The translations under genes and the position numbers were made by a program. Below are positions 58,529 to 64,000 of a stretch of 64,000 nt of DNA, piece after piece. Below the pieces are notes generated by a model. It did no database searches. It was given only the letters and a program-made list of their open reading frames with translations, and was not told the origin of the DNA. The stretch lies in NCBI GenBank assembly GCA_963575745.1, contig CAUYUJ010015849.1:413828-477827 (forward strand). Reading direction: 5' to 3'. Position 1 is the stretch's first letter, and the number at the start of each line of letters is the position of its first letter. Source of the DNA: Prorocentrum cordatum (taxonomy: Eukaryota > Sar > Dinophyceae > Prorocentrales > Prorocentraceae).

Positions 58529-61112
58529 GTCGTGTTCTTCGTCGTCTTCGTCGTCGCCGTCGTAGTCGTCGTCGTTGTCCTCGTGCTCGTCGCCTTCGTC
58601 GTCGTGGTCACCGTCGTCGTTGACATCGCAGTCGCCGTCGTCATATTCGTCGTCGTGGACGCTGTCGCCGTCGCCGTCGTCGTGTCGTCGTCGTCGTGGT
58701 CGACGTCATGCTCGGAGTCGTCATCGCATTCGTCATCGTCGTCGTCGTCGACGTCGTCGTCGTCGTTGTCGTCGCCGTCGTCGTCGTGCTCGTCATCGTC
58801 GTCGTCGTGGCCGTCGTCATCGACGTCGTCGACGCCATCGTCGTTGTCGTCGTCGTCATGTTCGTCGTCGTCGTCGCCGTCGCCGTCGTCGTCGTCGTCG
58901 TAGTTGCAGTCGCCGTCGTCTTCGCCGTCGTCGTCGTCGTCGTCGCCGAGAACGTCGTCATGACCATCGTCGTCGTCGTGGTCGCCGTCGTCGTCGTCGG
59001 CGTCGGTGTCGTCGTCGTGGCGCTCGTCGTCGTCGTCACCGACATCGCATCGACGTCGTCGTCGTCTTCGTGCTCGTCGTCGTCGTCGCCGTCGTCATCG
59101 TCGCCGTCGTCGTCGACGTCGTCGCCGTCGTCGTCATATTCGTCGTCGTCGCCGCCGTCGTCGTCGTCGTGGTTGCCGTCGAAGTTGTTGTCGCCGTCGT
59201 CGCCGTCGTCGTCGTCGGCACCGTCGCCATCGTCGCCAATGTCGTCGTCGTCGCCGTGGTCGTCGCTGTCGTCGTCGTCGCCGTTGTCGTCGTCGCCACC
59301 ATCGTCTTTGTCGTCGTCGTCCTGCTGGTCGTCGTCGTGGTCGACGTCGCGGTCGTCGTCGCCATCCTCGTCGCCATCGTCGTCGTCGTCGTCGCCCTCG
59401 TCGTCGCCGTCGTCGTCGTCGAAATCGTCGCCGTGGCCGTCGTCGTCGACGCCGTCGTCGTCGTCGTCGACTTCGTCGTCGCCCTCGCCCCCGTCGTCGT
59501 CGTCGTCGTTTTCATTGTCCAACATAGTGCTTGTCGCCGTCGTCGTCGTGGTCTTTGTCGTCGACATCGCAGTCATCGTCGTCGTATTCGTCGTCGTCGT
59601 CGCCATCGTTGCCGTCGTCGTCGGCGTCGGCGTCGCCGTCGTCAACGTGGCCATCGTCAGCGTCGTCGCCAGCGTTGTCGTCGTCGTCGTAGTCACCGTC
59701 ACCGCCGTCGTCGCCGTTCTCGTCGTCGTGCTCGTCGTCGTTGTCATCGTCGTCGTCGCCGTCGACGTCGTCGTCGTCAACGACGTCGCCGTGGTCGTCG
59801 TCATCGTCGTCGTGGGTGTCGTCCTCGTCGTCGCCTTGCGCCGTTGTTGTCGTCGTCGCCATCACCGCCGTTGTCGTCGTCGTCGTCATCGTCGTCATCA
59901 TCGTCGTCGTCATCATGCTCGTCGTCGTCGTGGTTGCAGTCGCCGACGTCGTGGTCGTCGTCGTCGCCGGCGTCGCCGTCGTCGCCGCCGTCGTAGTTGT
60001 CGCCTTCGTCGCTGTCACCGTCGTCGCCGTCGCCGTCGTCGTCGTCGTCGATGGCGTCGTCGTCGTCGTCGACGTCGCCACCGTCGTCGTCGTCGTCGTC
60101 GTCGCAGTACTTGTCCTCGTGCTCGTCGTCGCCATCGTCGTCGTCGCCGTCGGCTTTCGTCGCCGTCGTCGCCGACGTCGCTGTCGTCGACGTCGTCGTC
60201 GTCGCTTTCGTCGCCATGGTCACCGTCCTCGTCGTCGTTGTCGTCGTCGTCGCCGTCGTCGTATTCGTCGACATCATGGCCGCTGTCGTCGTCGTCGTGC
60301 TCGTCGTCGTCGTTGTCGTCGTCGTCGTCGCCGTCGACGCCATAGTAGTCCTCGTCGTCGGCATCGTCGCAATCGTTGCCGTCGTCGTCGTCGCCGTTTC
60401 TCCGTTGTCGTCGTCGTCGTTGTCGCCGTCGCCGTCGACGTCGTCGTGGCCGTCGTCGTTCTCGTCGTCGTCGTCGCCGTCGCCGTGTTCTTCGTCGTCT
60501 TCGTCGTCGCCGTCGTCGTCGGTGGCGTCGTCGTTTTCGCCGTCGTCGTCGTCGCCGCCGTCGTCGTCATCGTCGTCGCCGTCGTCACCGCCACCGTCGT
60601 CGTCGTCGTCTTCGTCGTCGCTGTCGTCGCCGTCGTCGTCGTGCTCGTCATCGTCGTCGTCGTGGCCGTCGTCGTTGACGTCGACGTGGCCGTCACCGTC
60701 GTCGTCGTTGTCTTCGCCATGTTCGTCGTCGTCGTCGCCGTCGCCGTCGTCGTCGTCGTCGCAGTTGCTGTCGTCGTCGCATTCACCATCGTCGTTGTCG
60801 TCGTCACGGTCGTCGTCGTCGTCGTCGTCGCCATCGTCGTCGTCGTTGTCGCCGTCGTCGTCCTCGTCGTCGGCGTCGTTATCGTCGATGTAGCCCTCGC
60901 CATCGTCGTCCTCGTCGCCGTCGCCGTCGGCGCCGTCGGCGTCGTCGTCATCTCCGTCGTCGTCTCCGTCTTCACCGCCGTCGTGACCGTCGTCCTGTTC
61001 ATCACCATCGTCGATGTCACCGTCATCGTCATCGTCGCCGTGGTCGCCGTCGTCGTCGTCGTCGTCGTCGGCGTCGTCGACGTCGCCGTCGTCGTCGTCG
61101 TGCTCGTCGACT

Positions 61113-61148
<36 letters not shown>

Positions 61149-61190
61149 TCGTCGTCGCCGTCGTCGACGTCGTCGCCGTCGTCGTCATAT

Positions 61191-61227
<37 letters not shown>

Positions 61228-61255
61228 CGCGTCGCCGTCGTCGTCGTCGTCGCCA
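57950..61255. repeat. CGT-triplet array, ~3.3 kb
   Basis: Nearly continuous GTCGTCGCC-type triplets; substitutions (CAT, GTT, CTT, GAC) keep the period. Both edges carry GC-rich words of the GCGCCGGCG/GGCGCTGGC type (57770-57805, 61260-61295). Open frames of 200-550 codons on both strands are artefacts of the period. Confidence 0.95.
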
Positions 61256-61326
61256 ACGCCGCCGCCAGCTGGCGCTGGCGCCGGCGCTGGCCCGGAGGAA
61301 GGTGGGGGGGGTTCGCCCTTGAATTT

Positions 61327-61552
61327 GGACGCCCGAGTTATCCGGGGTAACTCGGGTCCGGGGTAACTCGGGTTTGGACTCCCGAAAAACGAACCCGAGT
61401 TATCCCTGACCCGAGTTACCCCTGATGATTCGGGGCTCTGGACGCCCGAAATATCCGGGGTAACTCGGGTCCGGGATAACTCGGGTTCGGATTCCCGAAA
61501 AACGAACCCGAGTTATCCCTGACCCGAGTTACCCCTGATGATTCGGGGCTCT
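61327..61552. repeat. Duplicated 113-bp element forming a 31-bp-stem hairpin
   Basis: Copy 1 is 61327-61439, copy 2 is 61440-61552. Arms: 61344-61374 with 61392-61422, and 61457-61487 with 61505-61535, each around a 17-nt loop. Each arm is itself two copies of a GGTAACTCGGGT-like word. Stem mismatches: 3 of 31 in copy 1, 1 of 31 in copy 2. Confidence 0.9.
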
Positions 61553-62351
61553 GATTGAATCGTCGTCCTCGTCGATGCTCCCCGCCGCCGTCGACAGCTG
61601 GCGCCGGCGCCGGCGCCGGCCCGGGAGGGGGAGGCCGGCGCAGGTTCGGGGAGGGGGGGGAGGGGGGCTCGAACCCCCCCCCCCACCTTGAACCAGAGGG
61701 GGAGGGGGAGCTCAGTTCCAGAGCCCACCCCCACTCCAAGCGCCCACAGAACGCGCTCTTTCCAACATCACAAGGACGATGGAGCCCGGCTCCGGTGTCC
61801 GCCAGCGCCCACTGGATAGTCTGAGGAGGACTCTAGGAGCCCGAAAACAACGAAATCTCCACAGCCCGTTTCCTCTGCCTACCCGTTTTCTTCGCACCGA
61901 CCCTGAAAACCGCCCCCCTGGACCTCCATTGAGGTACATTCTCACCAGAAGTCGGCGGTGGACAAACCTCCCTTTCGTAAACAACCCTTTAGTGAAAACG
62001 GCCTGGGACCGAAACCGACGGACCAGGATCCGCAAAAATGACGGCCGCAACGCCCTCTCGCGAACCGAAAACGGCCAATTCGCTAATCGACGTGTCGGGG
62101 TAGGAGGTCAGTCCGCCCCCGGCAGCAGTCTTAAGGGAACCCAACCGTGGCAACGCGCTCGACAACCTTGAACCTTGCGCTCGATCCTTTCAACTTCGAC
62201 CCTCGATCAAGGACCCCTTTTCCTTCATGCTGTAGTCCGAAGGCCAGCAAAGATCGCACGTTCGCCAGTCATCCGCCAACTTCCGCCGACGGGGCCGTCC
62301 TCTGCTCCCGCCGGCTTTTGCAAACGTCGGGCCGGAGAAGAGATGTCGACT
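61553..62351. other. Spacer, no gene seen
   Basis: Starts with a second GGCGCCGGCGCCGGC edge (61600-61622) and a GGGGAGGGGGGG/C-run block (61645-61690), then unique sequence with short frames. Confidence 0.4.
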
Positions 62352-63026
62352 TCACGGTTCCTCGAGGGCCATGTCGTCGGCTGCACGCAGGAATGAAGCT
62401 AGGCAAGAGTAGCCCTCAGCGCACGGCTTCAAGGGTCCGTGGGGGGGGAGGTCGAACCCAAGCACACCATGCAGTGCTGGGGGGGGGGGCGGGGCGGGCC
62501 CGCACCGAAGGTCACGCTGGCGAAGAGCCAATGCACGGCCTGCCCCGCGGGCGGCCGCGGAGCAGGCCGCGTTGTCGCAGACGCAGAGGCCGTCGTCGAC
62601 GCCGGCGCCGACGCGAGCCGACGCTGGCCGTCGGCGCTCGGGCGGGGCCAGGACGGGAATTCTCGTTCCAGAGCGTACCGGAGCGCTCTGAGAGTGCCAG
62701 GGGGCGCTCTGGAACGGCCGCGGCGCCCGACAGGCATCCTCCAAAACCGCCGCATAGATCCCCGCATTGACCTGGTCCGAGATCTTGTCCCGGTCCCAGC
62801 TTTGTCTTGGGGCACTGCTGGCGCCCCCGGGGCGCCTGCAAAGACCGCGCCCTCGCCGCCGGCGTCCCGCTCCAGCAGCGCGGCAGACGCGAGGCCCCGC
62901 AGCTCGCCGGCGCCTCGGAACGTGAGGCCCCCGTCCAGCACGCCGAAGTGCCGCGCCATGGCCGCGTACCTGCCGCGAGGCACAAAGAGGGAGGGCGGGG
63001 CACCTACAACCACGACGGGATATCAT
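62352..63026 (-). CDS. Possible hypothetical coding region, mixed frames
   Basis: Two overlapping minus-strand frames each look protein-like in part: YAAMARHFGVLDGGLTF and GELRGLASAALLERDAG (frame 63013-62429), then RIPVLAPPERRRPASARV and DDGLCVCDNAACSAAARG (frame 63026-62352). A frame change between them would be needed. No domain recognised. Confidence 0.25.
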   Translation of the reverse strand: MISRRGCRCPALPLCASRQVRGHGAALRRAGRGPHVPRRRRAAGPRVCRAAGAGRRRRGRGLCRRPGGASSAPRQSWDRDKISDQVNAGIYAAVLEDACRAPRPFQSAPWHSQSAPVRSGTRIPVLAPPERRRPASARVGAGVDDGLCVCDNAACSAAARGAGRALALRQRDLRCGPAPPPPPALHGVLGFDLPPHGPLKPCAEGYSCLASFLRAADDMALEEP

Positions 63027-63034
63027 CTTGGGGA

Positions 63035-63270
63035 CTTTCCTCCTCCTCCTCCTCCTCCTCCTCCTCCTTTTCCTCCTCCTCCTGCTGTTCCTCCTTCCCC
63101 TCCTCCTGATCTACCATACTACCATACCCTCACATTGTTATCCCCATGCGCGTTTTTCAAGATTCCTGGTCGCCTTGGCCGCGGACTCCAGGGCCCCTGG
63201 ACATTTGCATAGATTCAAAGACTTCATATATATATATGTACAAAGATATATATATATATATATATACACA
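63035..63270. repeat. CTC triplets and (TA)n
   Basis: (CTC)n at 63038-63085 and TA repeats at 63227-63236 and 63245-63266. No gene. Confidence 0.85.
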
Positions 63271-63499
63271 TAGGTATTGAACTACCCTGGCGACGTACAC
63301 AACCCCTGCGCAATGCGGGGCAGGAGTAGCTTGGGAGATTTGACGAGAAGGCGGCGACGTGACATGGACGCATCTACTTCTGCGAGCGGCATTCGGAAGG
63401 TTCGCAGGTCCCCAATCAAGGGAAAAAACAATGAGTAAGTAAGTGAACCCCTGAGTCACTTCACTAAGGAGATTGTGGGCAAGGGGCTTGAAACGTCGG
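63271..63499. other. Spacer, no gene seen
   Basis: Unique sequence between the TA repeat and the terminal array, with no recognised feature. Confidence 0.4.
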
Positions 63500-64000
63500 C
63501 GGGGCAACAACAACATGACATGGCCGCCCAAGGGCGGGGAGGTCCTGCTTAGGTCCGCGCAGTGCCTCACTCCGCTGGACCCACCAGCAGCCTTCGAAAG
63601 TGGCAAGCCCACCAGCAGCCCTCGAAAGTGGCGACAATTTCGCAGATCGCAGCCCCCCAGGGACGGCGAGGTCTCGCTCAGGTCTGCATGGTGCCTCACT
63701 ACGTTGGACCCACCAGCAGCCCTCAAAAGTGGCGACAGTTTCGCAGATCGCAGCCCCCCGGGACGGAGAGGTCTCGTTCTGGTCTGCGCGGTGCCTCACT
63801 CCGCTGGACCCACCACCAGCCCTCGAAGGTGGCGACAATTTCGCAGATCGCAGCCCCCCAGGGACGGCGAAGTCTCGCTCAGCTGGATCCACCAGCAGCC
63901 CTCGAACGTGGCGACAGTTTCGCAGATCGCAGACCCCCAGGGACGGCGAAGTCTCGCTCAGGTCTGCGCAGTGCCTCACTCCGCTGGACCCACCAGCAGC
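63500..64000. repeat. ~102-bp tandem array running off the window
   Basis: CCACCAGCAGCC anchors near 63608, 63711, 63811 (variant), 63889 and 63991; units share AAGTGGCGACA, TTTCGCAGATCGCAG and GGTCTG(C)GC. One interval is shortened to ~78 bp by a deletion. The array continues beyond base 64000. Confidence 0.85.

Noticed and set aside
57950-61366. Open frames of up to ~550 codons rich in Val, Ser, Arg, Thr or Asp
   Set aside because: They follow the CGT triplet period in every frame and strand; no unique protein sequence is present.

Overview
The window reads as nuclear DNA of a dinoflagellate. The grounds are a C5-cytosine methyltransferase with the SPCCGLETP-type motif I that I associate with dinoflagellates, several multi-exon proteins of families I recall as multicopy in dinoflagellate genomes, introns ending in AG with GT, GC or possibly GA donors, degenerate retroelements, possible remnants of the spliced leader (SL), a GC-rich base composition, and very large amounts of microsatellite DNA. 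A Prorocentrum-like genome would fit, but the species cannot be fixed from the sequence alone. No rRNA, tRNA, CRISPR array or prokaryote-style operon was recognised.

Layout. 0.7-2.4 kb (-): a three-exon DNA cytosine methyltransferase whose exons join in phase. 3.3-5.3 kb (-): an intact, intronless 692-codon transposase-like ORF, with a partial spliced-leader match just upstream. 7.0-13.8 kb (-): two or three multi-exon hypothetical genes; the one at 7.0-10.2 kb was resolved into six exons with phase kept at every junction. 14.2-15.7 kb (+): partial models of related hypothetical proteins. 17.2-21.7 kb (+): a broken, multi-exon paralogue of the 3.3-5.3 kb ORF, followed at 22 kb by an exon with a PxC motif. 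25.2-26.8 kb (-): the 5' part of a retroelement-like polyprotein, broken by a frameshift and a TAG. 27.9-32.3 kb: AGT-triplet DNA with a nested 21-bp minisatellite and a tandem duplication of about 2.3 kb. 34.2-40.3 kb (-): a decayed LINE-type retrotransposon (ORF1, APE-type endonuclease, reverse transcriptase). 43.4-44.4 kb: ATC-triplet array. 45.2-46.3 kb (-): a hypothetical gene whose natural reading changes frame twice. 46.9-54.2 kb: a succession of tandem repeats, including a 160-bp satellite and two oppositely oriented arrays of one ~90-bp minisatellite. 57.9-61.3 kb: 3.3 kb of CGT-triplet DNA, followed by a duplicated 113-bp hairpin. 63.5-64.0 kb: a ~102-bp tandem array that runs off the window.

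The genes do not form a pathway. What links them is gene structure: the modelled introns carry simple-sequence tracts, one intron (11,699-11,775) is almost nothing but a GTC/ATC microsatellite, and several introns have 6-8 bp direct repeats straddling their two splice sites. This suggests introns gained by insertion with target duplication, or by intronisation of microsatellite DNA, and is the most interesting signal here. The intron models are phase-checked by eye only and need transcript data.
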